A stretch of 64,000 bases of DNA from Cylicocyclus nassatus (GCA_958299035.1 CATQJL010000223.1:10343753-10407752); one strand, 5' to 3'. Numbered from the stretch's first letter, positions 46,101 to 56,178 are shown. Numbers and translations: made by a program. Notes: generated by a model not told the origin, from the sequence alone.

Positions 46101-49100
46101 GGAACATGCATTACTAGTCGGTTACCAGACATTTGATCAGAGATTCTCCAGTGTTTTAGAATGCACTTGATAGTTTTTGCTAGCTTGCAGATACGGACAG
46201 CATACGAGTTTTGGTAATGGTAAAGGCGGACGACCTCTTTTGCACTGGTTATAAAACTCTACTGCACGGTATAATTCAGTCTATGCCTGAAAGTGTTCAG
46301 GTATGATGCTTCTTATTGTTAGTACCATGCAGTTCTTTCTTCGTAGTCATCTTCTAATTCGCCCTAAGATGCTGTTTGAAAGACTTTCTATTTTGGGTTA
46401 TTTTTAATCGCGCTTGCACTATGTTTAACGGCTGCACGTCAGGAGGTACGCCGCGCGCGGCCACAGCTCCGCCGCGTCCAAATCTTGGGACTCGCAAATC
46501 TCTCCACTGTTAGAGTTCCCAGCGGCAAAAACAGCGGGGCAGGGATGGGGGCAGACACATGTACTCGATGCCAAAGTAATACTGCGCCAGAAGTGTTGCT
46601 ATTCCATTGGCTGAAGTGCGCTGCGCCTTCTCGCGAAAAATTCGCGACGATCGTATCCAGGGCCCGGCACGCGTTGGTTCGAGGTCAAACTGGACTTCGT
46701 TTTTGAGGGTGAAAGCAAAGGGGACTTCGTTTTTATGAGGTTCTGGAGGAAGCGCCAAAAAAAAACACGACGAACATGTCAGGTTTTACGGGTTGAACGT
46801 GTTCTTTCGCAAGCGCGCGAATTTCAAATGCAAGACTCAAACAAACAAATGGCTTGTTTACAGCGCACAAACAATCACATGCCTCCGAATTTGGGCTATG
46901 TGTATACAATATTACTCCAAACTATGTTATGCAAAAAGTTCCAAAAACTTATGTGTCTGAATACCCGTTCCGGATTTGTTGGTTTCAAAACCAACCACCG
47001 AACCAACTGGGTTGGTTCGGAGCATAAATTTCGGAGAGTTCACATAAGTTTTGGACCTTTTTGGTTTGGACGATTAAAGCGCTCAAAAATCTATTATATG
47101 GTGAAGAGAGCAAATCAAACCATGGCCTCTGCTCTTTTTACGAGCCAAATATAATATGAAAATAGAGGCTTTGATAGATATTATGCTCCAATCACATGTG
47201 TGTACCGGCGCCCTTTGAAGTGGCGCCAATTGCATCATTTCATTTTTACTTATCTCGTCATGTGCTCCTCTTCGTTTTCTTCTTTTTCCGTCTCTTTGTG
47301 TCTTTTTCTGTCTTCTTCTTTGTTTTTAATATTCTTTCGTTTCAGAAAGTATTCGCAATGGAGCCGAACAAACTCAACAACAAGAAAGACGGATGGTACG
47401 ACAAGAGACAGCCAAGGTGAGTTTGATTTATTTTGATTTTTCATTGTTTGATTTGTTAGCTTACCTCGCTATTCCACATTAGGCTTTGGGCAGAATTCAC
47501 GCGATTTGGTCGTCGCGATTGAACGCGACATGAAAACTTTGACACTATCATTGCATGCCGATCTTCTTGCATTTCGGTTGTGATAGTTTTCCAACACGAC
47601 TAGTTGTGACTTACTATCACAGCCGAAATACTAAAAGATGACATGCAATGAACTCGCAATACTTGTCTTGTAGCGAATCGCGACGATCAAATCGCGTGAA
47701 GTCTGCCCGGGGCCTAACAGGACGAAAGTGCATCTGCGAGCTTCGCCAACACTCGTCGCGCAATTTTTGGCAACATAATGCTTGTCACGTGTCGTTCAAT
47801 AATAATGCTGAAAGATTCATATTGCATTTGAGGGGGCAGTTCTCTTTTCATAGCAGTCTTTCAATGGAATTATGTTTTTTATTGATAACTACGATGGAAA
47901 CTTTGGAGAAGCTGAAATTATCCTCTTGTTTTTGACGAGTTATTTGCAGTTGCTCGTTTGGAAGGGTTGCCTGCACTATTTTACAATGAACGTCAGAAGT
48001 ACGAAAATTCTTCCCTCCATGGTTACTCTAGGCTTACGGTAGGGATCGAAATCACAAATCGGCAAATGTATCTTTCTCCTGTGCTTTGTATGACGAGAAC
48101 ACTATAATGAAGGTTAGCCTAATATTTTTTAGGTATAAGTGGCGCTATTTCAAAAGTCTCATTTTCCTCTTTTTGGCCGTTAACGTCGAAGTCGCTGATG
48201 CCCAATATCTCGAAAAACAGTACCAGCAACAACAACCCATCGTAAGTCTATTTTCTAGTTTCTAGTTTCTAGTTTCAAATCTAGTTATTTTATATCATTC
48301 TATTTTTAGGTACTCCAGCCATCCATGAAATGTGATTGTCCCACTTTCGGGGTCATCGATGGTTTTGCGCACTTGACAAATTTGGTTCTCCTGCTTCTAT
48401 CTTTTTTTTCCAGTACAGACTGGTGAGTTTTGAATTTTTTAATGCTCAATTTTTATGCTAGAAAAATCTCATTCAGATGAAGCAGAATCAGGAAATCGAC
48501 AACAACATCCGCCAGAATCCGGCGCAGATTCCCAACATTCCCGCATTCTACCGCCAGGATATCCCTGCGCTGATGGCACGTCCAGCTAACCCGTTCTTGA
48601 ATTAAAGCACCTGAACGAAGGCGACGTATCTTCACTTCATCTCTACCTTTGTCACACTTTTATTTTTGCTAATTGTTTTTTCATTTTCACCATTTTGAAG
48701 CTTTCAAAAAGCACATTTTTTTCGCCACACTTTTTGAATCGAAATTGCTGTATCGTTCGAAAAACTTGAATTTTGAGATTTTTTTTGTTCACATACTGAT
48801 CTCTTTAACACGTCTGCAGCACTAGCTGCCCAAAGCTGAGAATTTTTTGCTATGGATCTCATTAACACGGACCTCAGCACATTCCTTTACATTCCTTTGC
48901 TCATTTCAGTCGTCAAAATGCCTTTTGTGTCACGTGTATGTTGCCTTAATAAACACTTATGCTGGAAAAGTTTGTCGAATGTTGAAGGCCCTAGCCAGAC
49001 TTCGCTCAGAAGAGCTCAAAAGCGCCCAAAAGCGCCCAAACTTCTCTAACCCCCCCCCCTTCTCACTCTCTCTCATCTCTCCTCACACGAGAAAGTGAAG

Positions 49101-51649
49101 AGACAACAAAGAAATTTGGGCGCTTTAGGGCGCTTTTAAGCGCTTTTTGGCGCTTTTGAGCGAAGTGTGGCAAGGGCCAAAGCCTCAGAATGCCAGGCAC
49201 CCCAATTTTGGGGTCAAAGGGGACTTCGTAAAAATCTTCGGAGTCATGGGGGACTTCGTTTTCAAAAATCCTCCAAACCAACGCGTGCCGGGCCCTGATC
49301 GTATCTCCTGACCGTTTCCCGTAAGAACCATACCATCCGGTGATTACTGGCACCCGCACAGCGTTCGTATGCGATTACCCCATATGGCCAGTCGCTATCG
49401 ACCGGGACTAGTCATTACTGCATAATTTCCTACTTTAGCAAATTCGCTTTATACATACCCTTTCCCTTATGCTCAATATTTGAGCGTTTGTTTGTTTTAG
49501 TGCGTCCTGCTATCAGGAAAGGAAGTAATACGTGCGAGTGTAACTAATGACACTGCTGTATCCTCATGCGAAAAGCTTGCCAGTGAACTGCGTGAACCTG
49601 TAATAAACCAAAGACGACACATATGTATCGAAGTACAAGGTGAATCGGAAGAAAATTTGTATCAGATTATGTGGGAACATTTAGATGATCAACAGAATGA
49701 GCAATCTTGTGACTTTTGCAGAGATGATTTGGCTGCGAAGGTCGGTGGCAAATTTTTTTGAATCTCGGGGAGTAGAAGTTCTGTTGTTTTAGAAAACGCA
49801 GTTTGAAGTGCTTTGCGATTTGTATCCGAAGCTAGAGTATGAAAAGACAGTGATCATATGTAAATGGCAAAAAAAGGTGGAGCTTATCGCGTCCCTTCGC
49901 TGTCATGTCATTATGTTCTTCTATTTTCATAGGCTACATGGATCCAGGAGCACTTAGCTGCTCGAGGCTACCACGTAATTTGTCGTGTTGGTAAGAAGAA
50001 GAAGAAATTCAGAGAGGAAATGCAGATATTTGAGTCGTCGCCATCCGGAGTGGTTCTGATCACGGAGACCTTGGCTAATCTGTTCAAAGACAAAGAGGTG
50101 TCAACTTTTTCATATCTTCTCAATTTTCATGGGGCTTGCTTTTGCATGAATTTAGGTTGTCCCGAAAGTTTTGTCGGTTTTTTCCAAGCCGCCATAAAAT
50201 CCCGCACAATAAAGGATTCATAAATCCTGCGGGAATAAAGCGTTTTCACATGCATTCGATGCAGCTTTTCCTTCTCTTTCTGATGGTGATCTCTAATCGT
50301 AATCTCCTGAAAGCTTCTATTCAAGTGCCTAAATTCTTCGCCCCGCATTATTTATGCTCAAAGTCTGCCTAATTTTCGAGGATTTTATTTTTGACTCTCG
50401 AAGAAAAGGAGGCAAGCATTGGATAGAGTAAATCTGGACTATGCGCAGTGCTTTCAGATTCTTCCTATCCGCTGTTGGAAATTTTTAAAAAATTATTTTT
50501 TGGAGGTGTCGCTTTTTAGTGAAGTCATGCAACACGCAACTGCAACGAAAATAGGAAAGCTTACCAGTTTGTGCAACTTGAAGTGTGATTGTTATCGATA
50601 ATCATCCTTGCAAAACAATCAGCCATGATTTGCGCTGAAAAATCACCTTTTTTAAAATTTTCGGTGCCGAAGTTGTTCACCGATCATTGTCCTTTAGTTT
50701 TAATGCGATCAAAGAAACCGACAGAATTTTCGGAACAACTTAAAGGCAGTGTCCAAGCAAGAAGTCTATTTTGAGATTTTGTGCTTACCTGAGCCTATTC
50801 GCCATGCTGATTCCGAGAAATCTCAAAAAGAGCGCGAAAACGCCAACAAGGCCCTAACGCAGGAGGGAAATTGCAGGTGGGCGGGGCCGTTCACATCATG
50901 ACGTCACTCTCCCAGGCTTTGGGAGCGATCTTCTCGGTTCCGATTTTATGTCATGCGTTTCGCAGTTGGCTGGTGGTGATGTTAAGACGGCTAGCGGAAT
51001 TGATAAGATCGCTCTTGACGCTGGGAGAGTGATGCCACTATGTGAACAGCCCCGCCCACCTGCAATTTCCCTCCTCCGTTAGAGCCTTTTTTCGCCTCTC
51101 CAGTGTTGATTTTCGGATTCAGCATAGCGAATAGGCCCAGGTAAGCCCAAAATCTCAATTTCGACTTTCTGCTTGGACACTGCCTTTAAGATTTGCCGCA
51201 CAGCCAGAAGTATGCGCAGTTCTATCGCACGCGGTTCAGAGCGCCCTTCATCTAACGTCAGAAAATCCATTCGCTTCATATGTCTTGCTGTTTGAAAGGG
51301 ATTAGCTCTTCAACAGTGACAGCCAGCTACTATATTACTGGGTTCCAGTTGAAGTTGTGAATCGACAACACTTTATGTTGAATAATTTGGAAATTTTGTA
51401 TTACTCCTTCATTATTTCTTGAATTGTTCCTGATTGTTACCTTTCTAGATCTCCGTCATTGTCAACTATGAAATGCCAAGAAAAGTGAAGGGGTATATGG
51501 GCCGTGTGGCACCTACGGATCTTAAGAAAGAAAGAATTGTGGTCAATCTGATAAAAAATAAGCAAGAAGCAATTTTGATGGAAGAAGTCCAGTCGCAGTA
51601 TGGTATCGACATCGAACACTTTATAGATCCACACTGTATAAGCTTTTAA
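40131..51649 (+). CDS. eIF4A-like pseudohelicase, copy 2, intact (591 aa)
   Basis: Twelve exons: 40131-40173, 40233-40384, 40812-40977, 41172-41281, 41340-41538, 43024-43163, 45775-45940, 46191-46300, 49501-49740, 49793-49876, 49933-50097, 51449-51649. They join to 592 codons including TAA. The architecture relative to eIF4A is RecA-N (residues about 15-170), a second RecA-N (about 205-375) and RecA-C (about 385-591). Exon pairs 3+4 and 7+8 have equal lengths (166+110 nt) and phases, showing internal exon duplication. Kept: motif Ia-like VATRKLALQ and Ib TPGRV in module 1, and CDLYPKLEYEKTVIICKW in RecA-C. Lost: the Walker A GKT; DEAD (MYDF, then VKAD); SAT (TSS, then SGK); motif V (ANLFKDKE in place of ARGID); and motif VI (GRVAP in place of HRIGR). 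ATP hydrolysis is therefore unlikely, and a binding or scaffold role is inferred. Intron 8 hosts another gene. All introns are GT-AG. Confidence 0.85.
41999..42705. mobile_element. TIR element GGATCCGTCATACTTCG in intron 5 of copy 2
   Basis: The left end GGATCCGTCATACTTCGACG pairs with the right end CGGCGAAGTATGACGGTTCC. CTGAG flanks both sides (41994-41998 and 42706-42710), a likely 5-bp target duplication. AAAGCCC- and GGGCTTTT-type repeats lie inside the ends. Relative of 15475-16230. Confidence 0.75.
43217..44112. repeat. Three nested palindromes in intron 6 of copy 2
   Basis: The outer arms 43217-43412 and 43914-44112 are inverted copies over about 195 bp (left TTCCTCCAAATGAAGAGCTG, right CAGCTCTCGTTTGGAGGAA). 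Between them lie two complete foldbacks side by side: 43413-43733 (arms share CACTTTTGGGAG; centre CACCGTGACGTCACGGTGAC) and 43734-43916 (arms ATCGGCCATACTATTCC; centre AACACGCAACACGCG). The latter is a mini form of the 30255-32525 family. Confidence 0.85.
44383..44800. repeat. Direct repeat pair of about 157 bp
   Basis: 44383-44540 and 44644-44800 share AACTTTTTTTGTCCAAAGTC, GTAAC near the start and ACTGGCCGCGCCAGG near the end, with a few differences. The copies are separated by about 100 bases in intron 6 of copy 2. Confidence 0.8.
44801..45044. repeat. Hairpin MITE with ATGTTGG-type repeats
   Basis: The left end ATCGTCCCCTCCACAGATCG pairs with the right end GATCTGTGGAAGGAACGAT. The interior is a dense set of CAACATGTTGG and GTTGGCAAC phrases that mirror each other. 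Confidence 0.8.
45097..45482. repeat. MITE with TIR TATCGTTAGTTCGCTTTCGC
   Basis: The left end TATCGTTAGTTCGCTTTCGC is inverted at the right end, GCGAAAGCGAGCAAACGATA. Next inside are AGAGTGGGCGGA and TCCGCCCACTCT, then GTACAGGGCTTTTCAACCTG and CAGGTTGTAAAGCCCTGTAC. The core is G+C-rich. Confidence 0.8.
47331..47345 (+). promoter_or_regulatory. Likely spliced-leader (trans-splice) acceptor
   Basis: TTCTTTCGTTTCAG lies 12 bases before the ATG of the nested gene, with no start codon and no donor in between. This matches worm 3' splice sites and would be a natural trans-splice site. Confidence 0.5.
47358..48605 (+). CDS. Nested small secreted/type II membrane protein gene
   Basis: Supported exons are 47358-47416 (MEPNKLNNKKDGWYDKRQPR), 48133-48241, and the terminal exon 48477-48605 (ends ARPANPFLN, TAA). 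Two further in-frame pieces with good splice signals lie between them: 48310-48351 (donor weak) and a 9-base exon at 48414-48422. With all pieces the product is about 115 residues. Residues about 25-43 are a hydrophobic segment (KSLIFLFLAVNVEVADA) ending in a plausible signal-peptidase site, followed by Gln/Asn/Pro-rich sequence. That suggests a secreted protein, or a type II membrane protein if uncleaved. I do not recognise the family. Intron 1 contains a MITE. A possible extra exon (47952-48040; ARLEGLPALFYNERQKY) has the wrong phase for exon 1, so it belongs to another isoform or is not used. The gene lies inside the hAT-like element and inside helicase intron 8, on the same strand. Confidence 0.6.
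47479..47717. repeat. MITE inside intron 1 of the nested gene
   Basis: The left end TTAGGCTTTGGGCAGAATTC pairs with the right end GTCTGCCCGGGGCCTAA. Inner arms share CGCGATTTGGTCGTCGCGAT and its partner, and the centre mirrors TTTCGGTTGTGATAG with CTATCACAGCCGAAA. Confidence 0.8.
48987..49178. repeat. MITE with GGCGCTTTT runs near the hAT right end
   Basis: The left end GGCCCTAGCCAGACTTCGCT pairs with the right end AGCGAAGTGTGGCAAGGGCC. Inside are CAAAAGCGCCCAAAAGCGCC and its mirrored TTTTGAGCGC-type runs. Confidence 0.7.
50152..50743. mobile_element. Mariner-type MITE TTAGGTTGTCCCGAAAGTTT in intron 11 of copy 2
   Basis: The left end TTAGGTTGTCCCGAAAGTTT pairs with the right end AAATTTTCGG-type sequence: AGAATTTTCGGAACAACTTAA. 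The matching intron of copy 1 reads straight through at this point (GCATGCAATAGATTTGC), giving the empty site and pointing to a TA target. Confidence 0.7.
50740..51189. repeat. TTAA-flanked MITE, copy 4, inserted in another element's tip
   Basis: It begins TTAAAGGCAGTGTCCAAGCA and ends TGCTTGGACACTGCCTTTAA. The left TTAA is the right-end TTAA of the mariner-type MITE. Confidence 0.75.
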
Positions 51650-52815
51650 GTAATCACTAAGTGCATGTTATTTTGAGCATGTTCTCAGTAATTGTAGATT
51701 AAATATATTCTTCAGCATATTCTCCGTAAATGTATAGTTTTATTCTCTGTTGATAAATATGTACTTGAAGTGACAGGGATCATGCATATGGCTAACAAAG
51801 CTTTGTAGCAGGCATTACTTGGAGCTGCGTGGTGCCGCAGCCAGCGCCAGAGCTGGCGTTAACCCTCAGCTGGCCTCACGTCAGGGGCAGGGTCAAACGT
51901 GCTGATGCGATCCGGGACCCTCATTTACGACCCCCTCCCCCCCCCCCCCAAGGGTACCCATCCGTTCGACCCTCCCCCCACCTATCCCCTCCCCCTCCTC
52001 CACTTCCTTTTGCGGTAACCTGCATAAACGAATGTCAATCTCAAAAGATGCCTGCCAATAAACCTCAATCAAAATTATAGGTCAGAGAAAGATAACTACT
52101 TACAAATTGGGAGATAATGCAAGTAATGCTTCGCCTTTAAAGAAACAAATAATTCTATGTAGATTGGGTAAGTGGTAAAATTTTACAAATTGGCTATGTT
52201 TATTGTGGGAAATGAATGGAAAGGACATCATCTGACAAAGCAGAACATCAATTTTGATTTTTAATGGTATTTAGGCTGTACTCTACCTATAAAAAATGAA
52301 ATAAAATAACAACCAAGAAAATTCAACACTACGGAACGGTTCACTTCAGTCACTATAACTGAATATTTCATAATAGCTCTTTTCTAGTGAAGGTTAATTA
52401 ACTTTTCTGCTGTTTATGAATGTTCGGCGTGCTTTCATGGTCCAATAGTAACGAAGGATACACACTATGGTTCTGGAAATTAGAACGTTTTAGACTTTAA
52501 TGAAAGTCCCGTGTTCTATCCCCGTACTAGACAATATTTTTCTGCAGGGAGAAAAAACGATATTTTTGAAGCGCAAAAATTGTTTTCAACTAAAAAGCTT
52601 ACTATCTATCTATTACACAGATTCTCTTGCGAAAAAGGCCGTTTTAGCGCCTTCCAGAACGAAGCTATGAAAATTCGTAACTAAGGTTAGGGAAAAACTG
52701 AGAGGCTGTAATGAATAGGCTGTGTAGTATTCTGCCCATACTATCCATGGAAAAAGTTTCAGCCATTGAGGAGCAGTGAGCTCGAAAAAATCTAAATGCG
52801 ACTCCCGCGAATTTA

Positions 52816-53625
52816 TTAGGTCATTTCAAAAGTTCGTTCGCTGTTCTCTAAAAAATCGTAACTCTCTGCTATCTGCCTAGATTTGCCTGGGATAATTTTT
52901 CTTAGAATGAAGAAATCCTAGTTTCTAATTATGGCTCAAATTTGTTCTACCAAGCACGAGTCGCAGAGTTAAAAATGCAAAAAGAAGACCACTTAAATTT
53001 TGGTAATTTCAAAAGAGCTCACCAAAAATCTTGAAACGTTACAAAAAATGCCGAAACAAGCACAGACATATGTTTTATGTTCTCGTCTTTCTAGCTAAGC
53101 AGACTCCTTGTTGAACGACTGTTCCTATGAAAAGTAATGATTTTTTAGGAATTTGCTATACGTTTCCCTAAAAATCAAAATTGCTCTCCCTTAGCACAAA
53201 AATCCCTTAGCTAGAAAGAGAATTTCACAAAACCCGTGTTTTTAGCTTTCCTGCCTTTTTTGTGACGTTTTTGGGTTTTTTGGGCATGCTCAAATTTGCG
53301 AAGCTGAAGTAATTCTCTTTATTTGCTCATAACTTCCGATCTTTTTCGTTTTAATTCATGGGAAAGGAACTGTAGTAAAGAGCATAATTTTCTCTGTCAA
53401 ATATAGCACTTCCGGAATTTTTCGTGGTCCAGAAAAATGCCATTCTTGGGTAAATTTATTCAATTGCTTTTAACTCTCGAATTTTCTCATGTCATTTCAT
53501 AGCAAAGACACTGTTGTGAAGAAAAAGTTTTCCTCTTTCGAACAAAAATTGATAAGAGAAAATCCATCAAGAAGGAAGAAAGTTATGATTTTTTGAAAAA
53601 CTGGCGGACTTTTGAAATGACCTAA
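52816..53625. mobile_element. Mariner-type MITE, TIR TTAGGTCATTTCAAAAGTTC, TA duplication
   Basis: The left TTAGGTCATTTCAAAAGTTC and right GGACTTTTGAAATGACCTAA are inverted copies flanked by TA on each side (52814-52815; 53626-53627). The site in the 5721-7320 copy is uninterrupted (CAAATTTAGATGCGATCC). No transposase frame is present. Confidence 0.85.
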
Positions 53626-53728
53626 TAGATGCGATCCTAAAAAGCAAAAACTGGGATTTTCAAACTTGAAATTTTGTAACTCACCGGAGAAGTTATGAAA
53701 CAGCCTAAAATATTTATGGCAGAAAGTA

Positions 53729-54627
53729 TTAGGTTGGTGCAAAAGTAATGCGCGTTTTTCTAGCCCTTGTTTTAGGACAACTTTTCTCCATCAAACTTTC
53801 CTCTTTGGAAAAAACTTAGCACATTGCCAAAAAGGTTCTTTCATCCTCTATCTAATAGTGACTGAAATGGGCTTCTGGCTTTATTAGTTAAAAAATAATA
53901 GAGCTTCACACAACCGCGCTCGAAACCAAAATTTAATTGCATTTACTTTTCTGGCCAGAAATCAAGCCGAATAAAGGCAAACTTATGAAACTCTAGCTAC
54001 TGTATCTGATAGAAATTGCCTACATTATGCACATTTTAACAACTTCTCAGAAATTACCTAGACTGAGATTTCGACGCCTCAACATGAACAGTTATTTTTT
54101 TTCTGGGAACCATAAATTTCCTGTGAAAAGCTTTGCTAATTTTTGTAAGAGTAAGGATGGGCTTCCTACTGGCAGTTTTTACAGAACTGTGTGGCTGTTC
54201 ATTACGCAGAAAATCAAAAAACTCCATATTTTGGGAGATTTTTAGGCCTGCGAAAAAATGCTCAAAAAGCGGGCAATTTTGGATTTTAATTTTTTCCTTT
54301 TGGCAAAATCCTCTGTTTGGCCCTTTTCAACTTTTTTTGTACTACTGGCTTCCGCCTACAATATAGACTATTCACTATCAATACTAACAAATTTTGAAGA
54401 AAGTTATGATCACTTGAAGACAAGGTTTCAGAAAAAAAATTTTCTGCTTATCAATCCATATTTTTCTGCTCGTTGAAGATATGAGTATAGGGTGCTGTGC
54501 GCTGTATTGTGAAAGGCTTGATGCCTCTAATGTTTTTTACCGCATTGAAAAATGTAGATTTTTTAGAGAGTTATAACACGTTAAAGTGAGAGCTCGCAAA
54601 ACGCGCATTACTTTTGCACCAACCTAA
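53729..54627. mobile_element. Mariner-type MITE, TIR TTAGGTTGGTGCAAAAGTAA, TA duplication
   Basis: The left TTAGGTTGGTGCAAAAGTAA and right TTACTTTTGCACCAACCTAA are exact inverted copies, flanked by TA (53727-53728; 54628-54629). This terminus is very like the classic mariner terminal repeat seen in many animals. The 899-bp interior has no recognisable transposase. Confidence 0.88.
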
Positions 54628-55272
54628 TAGAAGGATGGCCTCGTAATACAGCAAAGTTGCAGCGAGCGGGCCTCCATAGCGGCGAAAAAATTTAGATGCG
54701 ACCCAGATACGACCCAAACGACCCCCCTTTTTTCATTTCTTGTTGCCACATATAAAATTTAAAAAAGAATCCCCAGGCTATGAAATATAGTTAGATTTTG
54801 CACATTTGTAGCAGTGCATCTTCGAAGTACAGGTGAATTGTATGGGCCCCGAAAAACATAACAAAAAGGTTTTAAAAATTGTCGATGGTCATCGCTGGTA
54901 GAGATGAGCGCTTTTGTCAAGAGTGTGAGACTTCAGTGATTCTTGTGCTTCGGAACCAGAATTTCTAGGCCAATTGGTACATTTAACATTCGTGTCACTC
55001 ATACATGCCTAGTGTTTGAGCTTCTGAAAGTGTCGGAATCCTCGGTCATACTTGTGGCCAGCAAGTTCGATCCCCGTCTGCGACACATTTTTTTGCAGGG
55101 AGAAAATGCTGTTTTTTGAAGAGTAGAGAATGTTTGCGACTAAGAAGCTTATTTTCTACACTCCACACTTTTTTGATTCGGGCCACCCTCGGTTACGACC
55201 CCCCCTCCCCCCACCGCCGGTGTCCCCTTTACGACCCCCCGTTGCGACTGTCGCATCACACGCTTGACCCTG

Positions 55273-55890
55273 ATTTTAATTATCAGCATTGGCGAATATT
55301 CATAGTTCATCAATATTAAGAATGAAAAATCAAGGGATAAAGAACCCGCTGCGGGCATCCCCTAACGCACTCTAGTTGAAATCCAGAAAGAGCAAGAATT
55401 CAAAGTTACCCTAAAATCCCGCCAATAAGTCCGGACTTATCTGCAAAAAAGCAGACTTATATGCGGGACTTTTGGCGGCGCGAGGGTGCACTTCCATAGA
55501 AATAAACGGACTTGGGAGGCGACATATCTGAGAGGCGGACTTATTGTAGGGATTTTAGGGTACTTTTTTCAACGTGCTAAAAAAACAATAGATCTGAAAA
55601 GAAACGCGCAAATCTCTGAAAAATCATTATTGGTGTCTCTGAGGCAGATTGCAGATTTCCATCTCTATGAAGTCACTATATAGTGGCGTTCCATTAAGAA
55701 GAAATGCCGCATGCATTCCAAAAAACTGAATGAAGCTTGGGTTAGATCAGCAAGATTGTAGGACTGGATGAGATATCATCTGAAGCTGAATGGTCCAGTT
55801 TGCCCAGTTTTTTTTCTATTTGGTAAAATTCCATAAAGGACAGAAAGCGACGTCTGCTAAGATGCGGCCGATAGTAAGCTGTAGGTGGCT
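55273..55890. other. Spacer
   Basis: No gene is supported. The phrase GGACTTATTG with an inverted partner AATAAGTCCGGACTTAT (55422-55552) suggests a small inverted repeat of about 150 bp with ends TACCCTAAAATCCC and GGGATTTTAGGGTA. Confidence 0.5.
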
Positions 55891-55898
55891 CTGATAAG

Positions 55899-56178
55899 CA
55901 GGGCTCGGCAAGAGGTGGCTTACAAGCAAGCTGGATATCGTTTTTGGGACGAAAAGCAAAGGGGGTTTCGTTTTTGTGACCGAAGAGACACGGGAAATTG
56001 GCGACGGCGACCTTTTTTTTTTGGTCGACGTTTCGTTTTTTGGGGGGATTTTGGGGAATTTTTCAGGTTTTTAGAGGAAATTTGGTTGAGGGTCAAAGGG
56101 GACTTCGTAAAAATTCCCAAAAGTCAAGGGGGACTTCGTTTTTTCCATTTTCATCTAGCCACCTCGTGCCGAGCCCTG
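55899..56178. repeat. hAT-type MITE, 280 bp, 8-bp TSD CTGATAAG
   Basis: The left CAGGGCTCGGCAAGAGGTGG pairs with the right CCACCTCGTGCCGAGCCCTG. CTGATAAG flanks both sides (55891-55898; 56179-56186). The GGGGACTTCGT subterminal motifs match the 46658-49297 element. Confidence 0.88.

Larger units (their letters stand above)
46658..49297. mobile_element. hAT-like element carrying a spliced gene, 8-bp TSD
   Basis: The left end CAGGGCCCGGCACGCGTTGG is inverted at the right end, CCAACGCGTGCCGGGCCCTG. ATCGTATC flanks both sides (46650-46657; 49298-49305). CAGGG termini and an 8-bp target duplication are typical of hAT transposons. The repeated subterminal motif GGGGACTTCGT is shared with the 280-bp element at 55899-56178. 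The interior contains a 139-codon basic ORF (46735-47154) of unknown nature, the nested gene 47358-48605 and two smaller MITEs. No hAT transposase was recognised. Helicase copy 1 lacks this insertion in the matching intron. Confidence 0.75.
51888..55272. mobile_element. TIR element CAGGGTCAAGCGTG family, copy with two insertions
   Basis: The left end CAGGGTCAAACGTGCTGATG pairs with the right end ATCACACGCTTGACCCTG. Removing the two inner elements and one TA each leaves about 1.67 kb collinear with 5721-7320. The insertions fall at 52816-53625 and 53729-54627. Confidence 0.78.

Noticed and set aside
46735..47154. 139-codon basic ORF inside the hAT-like element
   Set aside because: Its start lies in the transposon's terminal region and the product shows no transposase, BED-finger or other motif. 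It is left as part of the element.
5721..55272. Idea that the whole block 5.7-16.6 kb was duplicated as 40-55 kb
   Set aside because: The CAGGGTCAAGCGTG element lies upstream of helicase copy 1 but downstream of copy 2, and the sequence between them differs. Only the gene with short flanks is clearly duplicated.
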